A stretch of DNA of 42,342 nt from JBGPML01 sp041486955 (GCA_041486955.1 JBGPML010000001.1:1-42342), one strand, 5' to 3'. Shown: positions 1-6,495, numbered from the stretch's first letter. Program-made: numbers and translations. The notes: generated by a model not told the origin, from the letters alone.

Positions 1-6
1 ATTTGC

Positions 7-35
7 TTGACAATAAGAGAGGGACAAGGTAAACT
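7..35 (+). promoter_or_regulatory. Sigma-70-type promoter upstream of the 23S rRNA
   Basis: TTGACA at 7-12 and TAAACT at 30-35 are separated by exactly 17 nt. This is the only near-consensus promoter I see before the 23S gene, and its predicted start is near 42. No 16S rRNA precedes the 23S within the window, so the promoter may make the 23S an independent unit, though only a few bases upstream are visible. It could instead drive a short leader RNA that ends at the hairpin at 154-177. Confidence 0.6.
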
Positions 36-153
36 GATACCTATAAGTTTGTGAATAACGAGGAGGATTTTACGTTACATTTATGTTCACAGATTAATCG
101 GGTAGGTGGCACAATTTAGCAGCTGCGATTTTTTTTTCAAGCCTGCGTATTAT

Positions 154-177
154 GCCGCCGAAATGGGCGGTTTTTTT
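154..177 (+). terminator. Intrinsic-terminator-like hairpin inside the 23S leader
   Basis: CCGCC (155-159) pairs with GGCGG (166-170) around loop GAAATG and is followed by seven T residues (171-177). It lies between the promoter and the 23S, so transcription of the rRNA would need read-through or antitermination. Otherwise the promoter makes a separate RNA of about 135 nt. Confidence 0.55.
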
Positions 178-331
178 GTCCGGCCCGTCGGCAGGACAGT
201 TCTAAAGCCTGTTGCGAAGAAACACTCCTTAATTTACTACCTTTTCATTAGACCTTACGCAGGATTAAGAAAAGTTAGTAAGTCTGGCACTGCAGAGGCA
301 CTAACACGCTACTTAACAAGTAAATAGGGTA

Positions 332-356
332 ATATTCCGACGATGCGTCGGAATAT
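332..356 (+). other. Perfect 11-bp hairpin in the 23S leader
   Basis: ATATTCCGACG (332-342) and CGTCGGAATAT (346-356) are perfect complements around a three-base ATG loop. No T-run follows, so it is not a simple terminator. A processing signal, protein-binding site or operator are all possible. Confidence 0.6.
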
Positions 357-456
357 ACAAATAATCAACAGTTCGACTGGCTCATTGAGTAGAGCAGAGT
401 CGAACAAAGAACCAAAAATGTAAGTATGAATGAGAACTGCTTCCGAAATTTAATTC

Positions 457-477
457 GGAAACAGAAATCTCTTGTAA
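457..477 (+). other. 5' half of pre-23S processing stem
   Basis: The 21 bases at 457-477 are the reverse complement of 3699-3720 apart from one extra T in the distal copy. Such long flanking stems are the usual RNase III substrate that releases pre-23S rRNA, and this one fixes the limits of the mature 23S to about 478-3698. Confidence 0.85.
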
Positions 478-694
478 ATTAAGAGTATGTGGTGGATGCC
501 TTGGCACATATTGCCGAAGAAGGACGTCGCAGCCTGCGATAAGCCTCGGGGAGCTGGCAAGCAAGCTTTGATCCGAGGATTTCCGAATAGGGAAACCTAG
601 TCCAGCGAAATGCTGGATTGCTCTACGTTAATCGTAGTAGCGGGCACCGGCTGAACTGAAACATCTTAGTAAGCCGAGGAAAAGAAAATAGTAA

Positions 695-727
<33 letters not shown>

Positions 728-971
728 AAGCCCAAACCTGCACCCGCAAGGGAGCAGGGGTTGTAGGGTACACTTGTCTTTAATGACAGTTGATTGTGGC
801 GTGTTAGCAGAACGAGCCTGGAAAGGCCGACCAGAGTGGGTGATAGTCCCGTATGCGAAAACACAACACACATCGGTGTATACCTGAGTACCACGAAACA
901 CGTGCAATTTCGTGGGAATCCGCGGTGATCATGCCGCAAGGCTAAATACAATATGTGACCGATAGTGAACG

Positions 972-1002
<31 letters not shown>

Positions 1003-1068
1003 GGAACGGGGAGTGAAATAGTACCTGAAACCGCATACTTACAAGGAGTCGGAGCCCAGCACCCTGTG

Positions 1069-1077
1069 TGCTATACT
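1069..1077 (+). promoter_or_regulatory. Extended -10 promoter inside 23S for the GIY-YIG ORF
   Basis: TGC-TATACT at 1069-1077 is a good extended -10 box. Only seven bases separate it from the ATG at 1085, so the predicted transcript start falls on or next to the A of the start codon. No Shine-Dalgarno is present. The ORF could thus be expressed as a leaderless mRNA independently of rRNA transcription. Confidence 0.5.
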
Positions 1078-1084
1078 TGCGAAT

Positions 1085-1345
1085 ATGTTTTACGTATATA
1101 TTCTCAAGGGCTCGTCTAATCCGTTGTTCTATATTGGTTTTACCACCAATTTGAATCAGCGATTGGAGCAACATAATAATCATAGCAACCCTTCAACAAT
1201 AAAAAGTGAAAATTGGCAATTAGTTTATTTAGAAGGCTATCAATACGAAAATGTTGCTCGTAATCGAGAGCGAATGCTCAAGCATTATGGAAAGGCTTGG
1301 CAAGCAATTAAGAAACGGATTAGCGAGGTAGAAAATAGTATTTAG
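1085..1345 (+). CDS. GIY-YIG endonuclease-family protein encoded within 23S rRNA
   Basis: An 86-residue protein with the single-domain URI/YhbQ-type GIY-YIG fold. The first motif is YVYIL (residues 3-7), the second FYIGFT (15-20), followed by the NLNQRLEQH helix with the usual catalytic Arg (R26), and a helix holding the metal-binding Glu in ARNRE (E62). The conserved AW near residue 71 is also typical. Family members cut DNA; many are stand-alone nucleases of unknown target, others are homing enzymes. Location inside helix 25 of 23S, with start and stop fitted between the helix arms, suggests a selfish or tolerated rRNA insertion. Start chosen because the domain begins at once and a -10 box lies just upstream. 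Target site unknown. Confidence 0.85.
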   Translation: MFYVYILKGSSNPLFYIGFTTNLNQRLEQHNNHSNPSTIKSENWQLVYLEGYQYENVARNRERMLKHYGKAWQAIKKRISEVENSI

Positions 1346-1854
1346 GGTGCTGGGTGACGGCGTGCCTTTTGAAGAATGAGCCAACGAGTTAGCTAGGCGT
1401 GGCAAGCTTAAGGATTTTTGTCCGGAGGCGGAGCGAAAGCGAGTCCTAACAGGGCGATTAAGTCGCGTCTACTAGACCCGAAACCGAGTGATCTACCCAT
1501 GGGCAGGGCGAAGCGCAGGTAAAACTGCGTGGAGGCCCGAACCTACTGATGTTGCAAAATCAGGGGATGACCTGTGGATAGCGGAGAAATTCTAATCGAA
1601 CTCGGAAATAGCTGGTTCTCCTCGAAATATATATAGGTATAGCCTCATGTTAGCGTCCGGGGGTAGAGCTCTGAATGCTTGTATTGGGAGCAATCTCGAT
1701 TGAGCAATCAAACTACGAATACCGGTAACGCGTTGCATGGGAGTCAGACTGTGGGGGCTAAGCTCCATGGTCGAAAGGGAAACAGCCCAGACCGTCAGAT
1801 AAGGTCCCTAAATTCTAGCTAAGTGGAAAAGGAAGTGATCGTGCATAGACAACT

Positions 1855-1890
<36 letters not shown>

Positions 1891-2293
1891 TGCGTAACAG
1901 CTCACTAGTCAATTGCAAGGTCGCGCCGAAAATTTAACGGGGCTCAAGCTAGGTACCGAAGCTACGGACCCCGCACCCTCATGGGTGCTGGGTGGTAGAG
2001 GAGCGTTCTGTGTTGGCTGAAGCCGTACTGTGAGGTATGGTGGACGACACAGAAGTGAGAATGTTGGCATGAGTAACGATAAGTGGGGTGAGAAACCCCA
2101 CCACCGCAAGTCCAAGGTTTCCTCCGCAACGGTAATCGGCGGGGGGTTAGTCGGTCCTAAGGCGCAAGTCGATGGACAGCAGGTTAATATTCCTGCACAA
2201 CGGTGCGACTACCCGTAAGTGACGCATTTCAAAGTTTTACAGCACCTATGGCTATGTGTTGTAAGGTGGAGAGGTGACAGGAAAAGCTTACGA

Positions 2294-2457
2294 GAGCCTA
2301 TCACAGAGACCAACTTGGTTTATGATAGCGAGTAAATTTTGAGCGAAAACAGCGAACGAGTGAGGAAGCATAGTATCTTCTATGGTGACGAACTCTGAGT
2401 AGTTTGCAGCCAAAATTTACCGCTGATCGTATCAAGGATGGTTTGTGTGATAGGCTC
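2294..2457 (+). other. 164-nt hairpin expansion in 23S
   Basis: GAGCCTATCACA (2294-2305) pairs perfectly with TGTGATAGGCTC (2446-2457). Further in, GTAAATTTTG (2332-2341) pairs perfectly with CAAAATTTAC (2411-2420), with AGCG/CGCT continuing the helix. In ordinary bacteria only about 25-30 nt separate the conserved GGAAAAGC from CGTACCGCAAACC; here about 190 nt do. It contains no ORF, so it is an RNA expansion or a second, non-coding intervening sequence. The exact helix number is uncertain. Confidence 0.75.
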
Positions 2458-3059
2458 ACAACTACGCATTGTTTCCGTACCGCAAACCAACTCAGGTGGA
2501 CGAGGCGAGAAGCCTCAGGTGTTCGAGATAACCTTCGTTAAGGAACTCGGCAAAAAAACGGGCGTACCTTAGGTATATGCCCTGACCACGTAAGTGGTCC
2601 GCAGCAAACGATTTTCAGGCGACTGTTTACCAAAAACTTAGGTCTCTGCTAATCTCTAATGAGATGTATAGGGGCTGATGCCTGCCCAGTGCTCGCAAGT
2701 TACGGAGAGAGTTGACTTTCGATTTTTAATCGGAGGAGGACTTGAACTTAAGCTCGAGTGAACGGCAGCGGTAACTATAACCGTTCTATGGTAGCGAAAT
2801 TCCTTGTCAGGTAAGTTCTGACCCGCACGAATGGCATAACGATCTGAAAACTGTCTCAACGAAGGACTCGGTGAAATTACAATACCGGTAAAGATGCCGG
2901 TTACCCGCAACAAGACGAAAAGACCCCGTGGAGCTTTACTACAGCTTGTCATTGGGTTTGAATTTAACATGTGTAGCGTACGAGGGAGCTTCGGCGCCAA
3001 TGAAACACCTCGCTTGGTAAATTTAAACTCTTATCTGGATTCCGGAGACAGTGGCTGGT

Positions 3060-3105
<46 letters not shown>

Positions 3106-3243
3106 TTCAAAGGTACACTAGATACGGACGGAAATCGTATCGATAGTGCAAACGCATAAGTGTGCTTGACTGTCAGGCTTACAAGCCGAGCAGGTACGAA
3201 AGTAGGAGTTAGTGAACCGTGTCCGAACGAATGAAAGTCGGAC

Positions 3244-3285
<42 letters not shown>

Positions 3286-3309
3286 GCGCCCAATAGACCA
3301 CTTAGACGG

Positions 3310-3349
<40 letters not shown>

Positions 3350-3384
3350 AGTGAAGAAGCTCCCAAGGGTTTGGCTGTTCGCCA

Positions 3385-3419
<35 letters not shown>

Positions 3420-3698
3420 CGAGACAGTTCGGTCTTCATCTGTTGTGGGCGTTGAAGCTTGAGAGGGTCTGTCCCTAGTATGAGAAGACCGGGATGGACG
3501 AACCTCTGGTGTGCCAGTTGTACTGCCAAGTGCATTGCTGGGTAGCTATGTTCGGTTGGGATAACCGCTGAAAGCATATAAGCGGGAAGCCCGCCTCAAG
3601 ATTAGGCTTCGTTATGAGGGTCCTGGAAGACCACCAGGTTGATAGGCACTAGGTGTACGTGTAGCAATACATTTAGCCGCGGTGTACTAATAACCCCA

Positions 3699-3720
3699 TT
3701 ACAAGAGATTTTCTGTTTCC
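3699..3720 (+). other. 3' half of pre-23S processing stem
   Basis: Complement of 457-477, with one extra T. It marks the 3' limit of the mature 23S rRNA. Confidence 0.85.
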
Positions 3721-3742
3721 GATTAAGTTCCGGAAACAACAT

Positions 3743-3770
3743 TTTTGGAACCGTATATTTACCCTATAAT
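3743..3770 (+). promoter_or_regulatory. Promoter between 23S and the first small membrane gene
   Basis: A perfect TATAAT lies at 3765-3770, with a weak TTTTGG at 3743-3748 (16-nt spacer). Predicted start is near 3777, giving a 39-nt leader with a strong Shine-Dalgarno (GAGAAAGGGGG, 3799-3809) before the ATG at 3816. It suggests the gene does not depend only on rRNA read-through. Confidence 0.5.
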
Positions 3771-3815
3771 CATCATCATTTCGAGCGGGATCAGCTGAGA
3801 GAAAGGGGGATTCCA

Positions 3816-4019
3816 ATGGCCGAGACCGTTGGAGCGATTTTTTTTGGAGTAATTTATGCAATCTTTGTGATCTTTGCCTGGTTTATTGTCGCAGAACCAT
3901 TAAAAGAAATATTCAGACCACTCACAAGGTTTGCAGACCCTAGCTCGCTGAAATTTGTAATTTTACTACTTCTCACCGGACTAGGAATATTTCTTTATAT
4001 TCTTATTGACCCGCAGTAG
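3816..4019 (+). CDS. Small two-helix membrane protein in the 23S-5S spacer
   Basis: A 67-residue unknown protein. Start ATG is fixed by a strong purine Shine-Dalgarno about 6-16 nt upstream. Residues 5-25 (AIFFGVIYAIFVIFAWFIVA) and about 45-64 (FVILLLLTGLGIFLYILI) are hydrophobic membrane segments, separated by a short basic/acidic loop. It lies directly after 23S rRNA and before 5S, so it interrupts the rRNA operon. The last codons form the 5' arm of a hairpin with the stop in the loop (4008-4030), as in several neighbouring genes. No family recognised; function unknown. The strong ribosome-binding site makes real expression likely. Confidence 0.65.
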   Translation: MAETVGAIFFGVIYAIFVIFAWFIVAEPLKEIFRPLTRFADPSSLKFVILLLLTGLGIFLYILIDPQ

Positions 4020-4030
4020 TACCGCGGGTC
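4008..4030 (+). other. Hairpin enclosing a stop codon
   Basis: GACCCGC (4008-4014) pairs with GCGGGTC (4024-4030), and the TAG stop (4017-4019) is in the loop. There is no T-run, so it may be a weak terminator, a pause or an mRNA 3'-end protector. Confidence 0.5.
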
Positions 4031-4105
4031 TCGCTCGAAGTGATGATGAAATCGAATCTTAATTCTTCCAAGCAGGGAGTTTGACATGAAAGGGAGGAAA
4101 CGAAC

Positions 4106-4297
4106 ATGACACCGTGGGTTCCAGTAATTCTGCTCGTCTTCGTGATCGCTTTCCTAGTCTTTACGCTTATCAAAAATATGAGGGCGACAACAGGAGAAGA
4201 AACCGAACAGTTCACGGTCGTAATTCTCTGCTTCGTGGGAATTGCCGCATGCGGCTTCGCTATACGGTATTTCGCCACCCAACTGCTTTCCCGCTGA
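4106..4297 (+). CDS. Second small two-helix membrane protein in the 23S-5S spacer
   Basis: A 63-residue unknown protein preceded by AAAGGGAGGAAAC, a strong Shine-Dalgarno 8-12 nt upstream of ATG. Residues 4-22 (WVPVILLVFVIAFLVFTLI) and about 37-56 are hydrophobic, joined by a polar loop containing TTGEETEQ. The architecture matches the preceding 67-residue protein, and the two could be a functional pair. The stop codon lies in the loop of a CCCGCT/AGCGGG hairpin (4290-4308). A longer frame that overlaps this gene in another phase and runs through 5S rRNA is spurious upstream of 4621. Function unknown. Confidence 0.65.
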   Translation: MTPWVPVILLVFVIAFLVFTLIKNMRATTGEETEQFTVVILCFVGIAACGFAIRYFATQLLSR

Positions 4298-4308
4298 TGT
4301 TTAGCGGG
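4290..4308 (+). other. Hairpin enclosing a stop codon
   Basis: CCCGCT (4290-4295) pairs with AGCGGG (4303-4308) with the TGA stop (4295-4297) at the loop edge. No T-run follows. Confidence 0.5.
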
Positions 4309-4331
4309 CCCTACTTAGAGGAATTAAGATG

Positions 4332-4398
4332 TGTCATCGCGAGCGGAAGCATGGCGAGCTTAACCAGATTGCTTCGTCGATTACTCCTCGCAATGACA
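4332..4398. repeat. REP-like palindromic element between small ORF and 5S
   Basis: TGTCATCGCGAG (4332-4343) and CTCGCAATGACA (4387-4398) are inverted copies with one mismatch. The inner part (CCAGATTGCTTCGTCG) matches the widely dispersed intergenic palindrome in many bacterial genomes recognised by GTCATTGCGAGGAG...CGAAGCAATCT. Such elements are usually mobilised passively and form stable hairpins in RNA. Confidence 0.7.
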
Positions 4399-4415
4399 GA
4401 CTATATAGAAGACAC

Positions 4416-4536
4416 CGTGTTGGTGCTTAGAGCGGTGGGGGTACACCCCTTCCCATTCCGAACAGGACCGTTAAGCCCACCAGCGTCGATGATACTTGAG
4501 GCGCAAGCCTCTGGGAAAGTAGACCAGCGCCAACAC
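4416..4536 (+). rRNA. rrf: 5S ribosomal RNA
   Basis: Recognised by the 5S core: CCCATTCCGAACAGGACCGTTAAGCCCACCAGCG, shown here only as its segments CCCATTCCGAAC and GTTAAGC, and the loop E region GATGATACTTGAGG. The terminal helix GTGTTGG (4417-4423) / CCAACAC (4530-4536) closes the molecule. The helix extends outward as GACAC/GTGTC (4411-4415/4538-4542) with a C.A mismatch and runs straight into TTTTATTTT, so the gene's own closing stem probably doubles as terminator. It is separated from 23S by about 700 bp with two protein genes. Confidence 0.95.
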
Positions 4537-4551
4537 AGTGTCTTTTATTTT
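4537..4551 (+). terminator. 5S-linked terminator
   Basis: The outer stem GACAC/GTGTC flanking 5S is followed at 4543 by TTTTATTTT. It plausibly ends rRNA transcription. Confidence 0.6.
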
Positions 4552-4620
4552 GCCAAAATATATCCTAGCATGAATGAGTCGTCCACATCCGAACAGTTTC
4601 GCGTGAGAAGGGGGGGAAGT

Positions 4621-5064
4621 ATGTGGTCAGTCACTATCGCCAACTTTGTCTTGGGCATTATTGGTATCATGTTTGCTCGGGGACTCCAGCGAACGTGGCA
4701 AAATGCCTATCCAATGATTGTGGGTAAGAAATCTCTCGTCCGTGTTGGTCAGGCAATTGCCGTGGCGGTCGGAATCAATTCGTTGGTCGTGATTGAAGAG
4801 GCTCTTTATATTATTTTCAAGGGGCCAAGTGTGGTATTTTCTCTATGGCTCATTCCTATTACCACTATAACGGCTTCCCTCGGCTTATTCAGCGTCAGTT
4901 ATCTAAGTTACTGTCGTGTAAAAAACGATCTTCCGTTCGATTACCCGAGATGGTCAATGTCATACTTTGGTGAAGAGCTGACAATGAAACTATTTTTGAG
5001 TTTCGGAGTTATTGCTCTTTTATCCTGTCTTGTAGGATATATCTGGATCTTCTGGCCCGCATAA
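4621..5064 (+). CDS. Four-helix membrane protein of unknown function
   Basis: A 147-residue protein. Start ATG at 4621 follows GAGAAGGGGGGAAGT, a strong Shine-Dalgarno; the same frame is open further upstream through 5S rRNA, which cannot be coding. Hydrophobic segments lie near residues 4-22, 42-64, 69-90 and 121-144, consistent with four membrane helices. A short cytoplasmic-looking loop (YCRVKNDLPFDYPRWSM) precedes the last helix. It resembles no family I can name. The gene sits immediately after 5S rRNA and ends in a good terminator whose loop holds the stop codon. Confidence 0.7.
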   Translation: MWSVTIANFVLGIIGIMFARGLQRTWQNAYPMIVGKKSLVRVGQAIAVAVGINSLVVIEEALYIIFKGPSVVFSLWLIPITTITASLGLFSVSYLSYCRVKNDLPFDYPRWSMSYFGEELTMKLFLSFGVIALLSCLVGYIWIFWPA

Positions 5065-5077
5065 AAGCGGGCCTTTT
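5054..5077 (+). terminator. Intrinsic terminator with stop codon in the loop
   Basis: GGCCCGC (5054-5060), loop ATAAAA carrying the TAA stop (5062-5064), GCGGGCC (5067-5073), then TTTT. Downstream, CAAGCAAAAGGCC at 5121-5133 is an inverted copy of GGCCTTTTGCtgCTTG (5071-5086), so read-through RNA could refold. Confidence 0.75.
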
Positions 5078-5082
5078 GCTGC

Positions 5083-5110
5083 TTGTAAACTCGGTGAAAG
5101 GTGCTATATT
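5083..5110 (+). promoter_or_regulatory. Promoter of the pyrH leader
   Basis: TTGTAA (5083-5088), 16-nt spacer, TATATT (5105-5110), with TG one base upstream of the -10 (extended -10). Predicted start about 5117. Confidence 0.6.
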
Positions 5111-5116
5111 TTAATC

Positions 5117-5269
5117 GTGGCAAGCAAAAGGCCTGAATAGGCGCTAGATAGCTAGAGGGAGTAGAGTCTGTAGATATCGCGGACTCAGAGCCTTAGAAAG
5201 GGGCCGACAAATATCCCATGTGGCAAGCCACACACAGTTTTCAGGCTCTCCAGTCTCGGAGGGCCTTTT
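5117..5269 (+). promoter_or_regulatory. Structured leader RNA with terminator upstream of pyrH
   Basis: A closing stem GCCTGAA (5131-5137) / TTCAGGC (5240-5246) encloses at least two clear hairpins: GAGTCTG/CGGACTC (5164-5170/5180-5186) and TGTGG-CAAG-CCACA (5219-5232). The 3' strand of the closing stem overlaps the 5' arm of a terminator, GGCTCTCC (5244-5251) / GGAGGGCC (5258-5265) followed by TTTT. This mutually exclusive arrangement is typical of riboswitches and attenuators. I could not match it to a known class (T-box, SAM, TPP, FMN, Mn, 6S and SRP signatures were considered). It may be a regulator of pyrH or a free-standing small RNA. Confidence 0.6.
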
Positions 5270-5301
5270 CATGTAAAAAATAGAAAGTATTATGGAGGCG
5301 A

Positions 5302-6012
5302 ATGAAGCAGAAGAAGAGAAGGGTATTGCTGAAATTGTCTGGTGAAGCACTACTCGGCGAACGAGAGTATGGTATAGATCCGAAAATGGCCGATCGCCTG
5401 GCGAAGGAATTAAAACATGTTTCGGAAGTTCATGCCGAGTTGGCGATTGTCGTTGGTGGAGGAAATATCTTTCGAGGTTATTCAGCCAGTATAAATGGTA
5501 TGGATCGTGCGACGGGCGATTATATGGGAATGATAGCTACCGTTATGAATGCTCTTGCGCTTCAAGATGCGCTAGAAAAAGAAGGTGTTGAAACACGAGT
5601 CATGTCGGCTATCAATATCCCCCAAGTTTGTGAACCGTATATCCGTCGTCGAGCCATCCGCCATTTAGAAAAAGGGCGAATTGTTATTTTTGCGGCTGGT
5701 ACTGGTGACCCTTACTTTACGACCGACACGGCAGCTGCGTTGCGAGCCTGCGAGATTCACGCCGAAGCCTTATTGAAAGCGACGAAAGTTGACGGAATCT
5801 ATGATGAAGATCCAAAAACCAATCCTCAGGCCGTTCGATTTGAAACGATTACCTTCCAGGAAGTCCTTGAACGTAATCTTAAGATCATGGATGCTTCGGC
5901 ATTAGCCCTCTGTCGTGATAATAATCTTCCCATCATTGTTTTTAATCTATTAGAGCCAGGCACTATTAAGCAGGTGATCACCGGCGAGAATGTGGGCACA
6001 ACTGTTAGGTAG
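5302..6012 (+). CDS. pyrH: UMP kinase
   Basis: Uridylate kinase of the amino-acid-kinase fold phosphorylates UMP to UDP with ATP in pyrimidine nucleotide synthesis; UDP also feeds UDP-sugars for peptidoglycan. The protein has 236 residues, the usual bacterial length. KLSGEA (11-16) and GGGNIFRG (52-59) form the nucleotide-binding loops, GTGDPYFTTDTAA (133-145) is the signature, and KVDGIYDEDP follows. The start is set by the Shine-Dalgarno GGAGG about 6 nt upstream. Only this gene follows the structured leader at 5117-5269; there is no frr or tsf neighbour, unlike in many bacteria. Regulation at the leader is likely but unproven. Confidence 0.97.
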   Translation: MKQKKRRVLLKLSGEALLGEREYGIDPKMADRLAKELKHVSEVHAELAIVVGGGNIFRGYSASINGMDRATGDYMGMIATVMNALALQDALEKEGVETRVMSAINIPQVCEPYIRRRAIRHLEKGRIVIFAAGTGDPYFTTDTAAALRACEIHAEALLKATKVDGIYDEDPKTNPQAVRFETITFQEVLERNLKIMDASALALCRDNNLPIIVFNLLEPGTIKQVITGENVGTTVR

Positions 6013-6112
6013 TAGGTCATTTCATGAATGACTGTCATTTTGACTAGACTGCCAAGATTTGTCATGCTATCTATCAAGCTTTGACTTATCATCACACAGG
6101 AAAGGGGCTGCG

Positions 6113-6292
6113 ATGATTTATCTCAGCATGATCATTTGCTTTGCCGGCTGGATCCTTCTGTATTTTGATTTTCCACTCTCGAAATCGAGAAGAAGGACTC
6201 TCGTAACGATATGTGCAATCGGACTCGTTCTGATCGGCATCTACTGGGGCAACCGAGCCTATGATTGGTATCAGTGGCACTTGCTTGAATGA
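6113..6292 (+). CDS. Small two-helix membrane protein
   Basis: 59 residues with a strong Shine-Dalgarno (CAGGAAAGGGGC) before the ATG. Hydrophobic stretches span about residues 1-18 (IYLSMIICFAGWILLYF) and 29-45 (TLVTICAIGLVLIGIYW), joined by the basic loop SKSRRR; the tail is aromatic-rich (YDWYQWH). An in-frame extension to 6059 lacks a ribosome-binding site and is not chosen. Unknown function. It opens a run of four tightly spaced tiny membrane genes. Confidence 0.6.
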   Translation: MIYLSMIICFAGWILLYFDFPLSKSRRRTLVTICAIGLVLIGIYWGNRAYDWYQWHLLE

Positions 6293-6304
6293 GAGGAAAA
6301 AGCC

Positions 6305-6475
6305 GTGGCTATCACGATCATTTGCGGCTGTGTTGGGATGGCGGTTGTGGCGAAAACCCTGAATGTGAACAAAGAGTTCTTCAAGAGAGATCGGTCGGAA
6401 ATCGCTTCGGATTGCGCGTTGATTCTCGTCATCGTGATCTATGTCCTATTTTGCTTCTATGCTGCGCAAACGTAA
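6305..6475 (+). CDS. Small two-helix membrane protein, GTG start
   Basis: 56 residues read from GTG at 6305, with GAGAGGAAAAAG as Shine-Dalgarno, 12 nt after the previous stop. Hydrophobic segments are residues 1-17 (AITIICGCVGMAVVA) and about 37-54 (ALILVIVIYVLFCFYAA), separated by a charged loop with FFKRDRSE. It has the same overall plan as the upstream 59-residue protein. A longer frame in another phase at this place lacks hydrophobic pattern and is rejected. Its last codons and stop form part of a good terminator (6461-6495). Function unknown. Confidence 0.6.
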   Translation: MAITIICGCVGMAVVAKTLNVNKEFFKRDRSEIASDCALILVIVIYVLFCFYAAQT

Positions 6476-6495
6476 TGTGTTTGGGCAGCTTTTTT
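6461..6495 (+). terminator. Terminator overlapping the end of the 56-residue gene
   Basis: GCTGC-G-CAAAC (6461-6471), loop GTAATGT with the TAA stop, GTTTG-G-GCAGC (6479-6489), then six T residues. A strong intrinsic terminator whose 5' arm is coding. Confidence 0.8.

Larger units (their letters stand above)
36..456 (+). other. Non-coding 23S leader region
   Basis: About 420 bases without a supportable gene. It holds a GAGGAGG purine run near 60-66 with no start codon at a sensible distance, a terminator-like hairpin (154-177), a perfect 11-bp hairpin (332-356), and an inverted repeat GTTCGACT (371-378) / AGTCGAAC (398-405). The rest shows nothing I recognise. I searched for tRNA and T-box signatures and found none that hold up. 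Confidence 0.5.
1055..1354 (+). other. Intervening sequence in 23S helix 25
   Basis: CCCAGCACCC (1055-1064) pairs perfectly with GGGTGCTGGG (1345-1354). Both arms sit where helix 25 of 23S (around E. coli 545) is expected, between GGAGC and GTGACGGCGTGCC. The loop of about 280 nt is almost entirely a GIY-YIG ORF (1085-1345), whose stop codon G is the first base of the 3' arm. I see no group I core (P, Q, R, S elements) and no group II domain V, so this looks like a structured intervening sequence. Such elements are often excised by RNase III, leaving fragmented 23S, but excision is not shown here. Confidence 0.85.

Noticed and set aside
60..130. Possible T-box-like motif (AGGTGGCAC)
   Set aside because: The match to the T-box consensus is partial, the upstream transcript is too short for Stem I, and no synthetase gene follows.
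106..327. A 73-codon frame in the 23S leader
   Set aside because: It starts at GTG without a ribosome-binding site, runs through a terminator hairpin and has no family resemblance.
1055..1354. Group I or group II intron
   Set aside because: No catalytic core elements were visible and the arms continue the rRNA helix itself.
4086..4109. Seven-codon mini-ORF (MKGRKRT) overlapping the ATG at 4106
   Set aside because: Its codons are mainly the Shine-Dalgarno run itself; coincidence is likely.
4114..4620. N-terminal part of a 316-codon frame leading into the gene at 4621
   Set aside because: It reads through another gene and the whole 5S rRNA; the Shine-Dalgarno supports a start at 4621.
5117..5269. 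6S RNA, SRP RNA, manganese riboswitch or T-box for the pyrH leader
   Set aside because: AGGGAGTAG recalls the manganese class and the closed stem recalls 6S, but the other conserved blocks of each class are missing.
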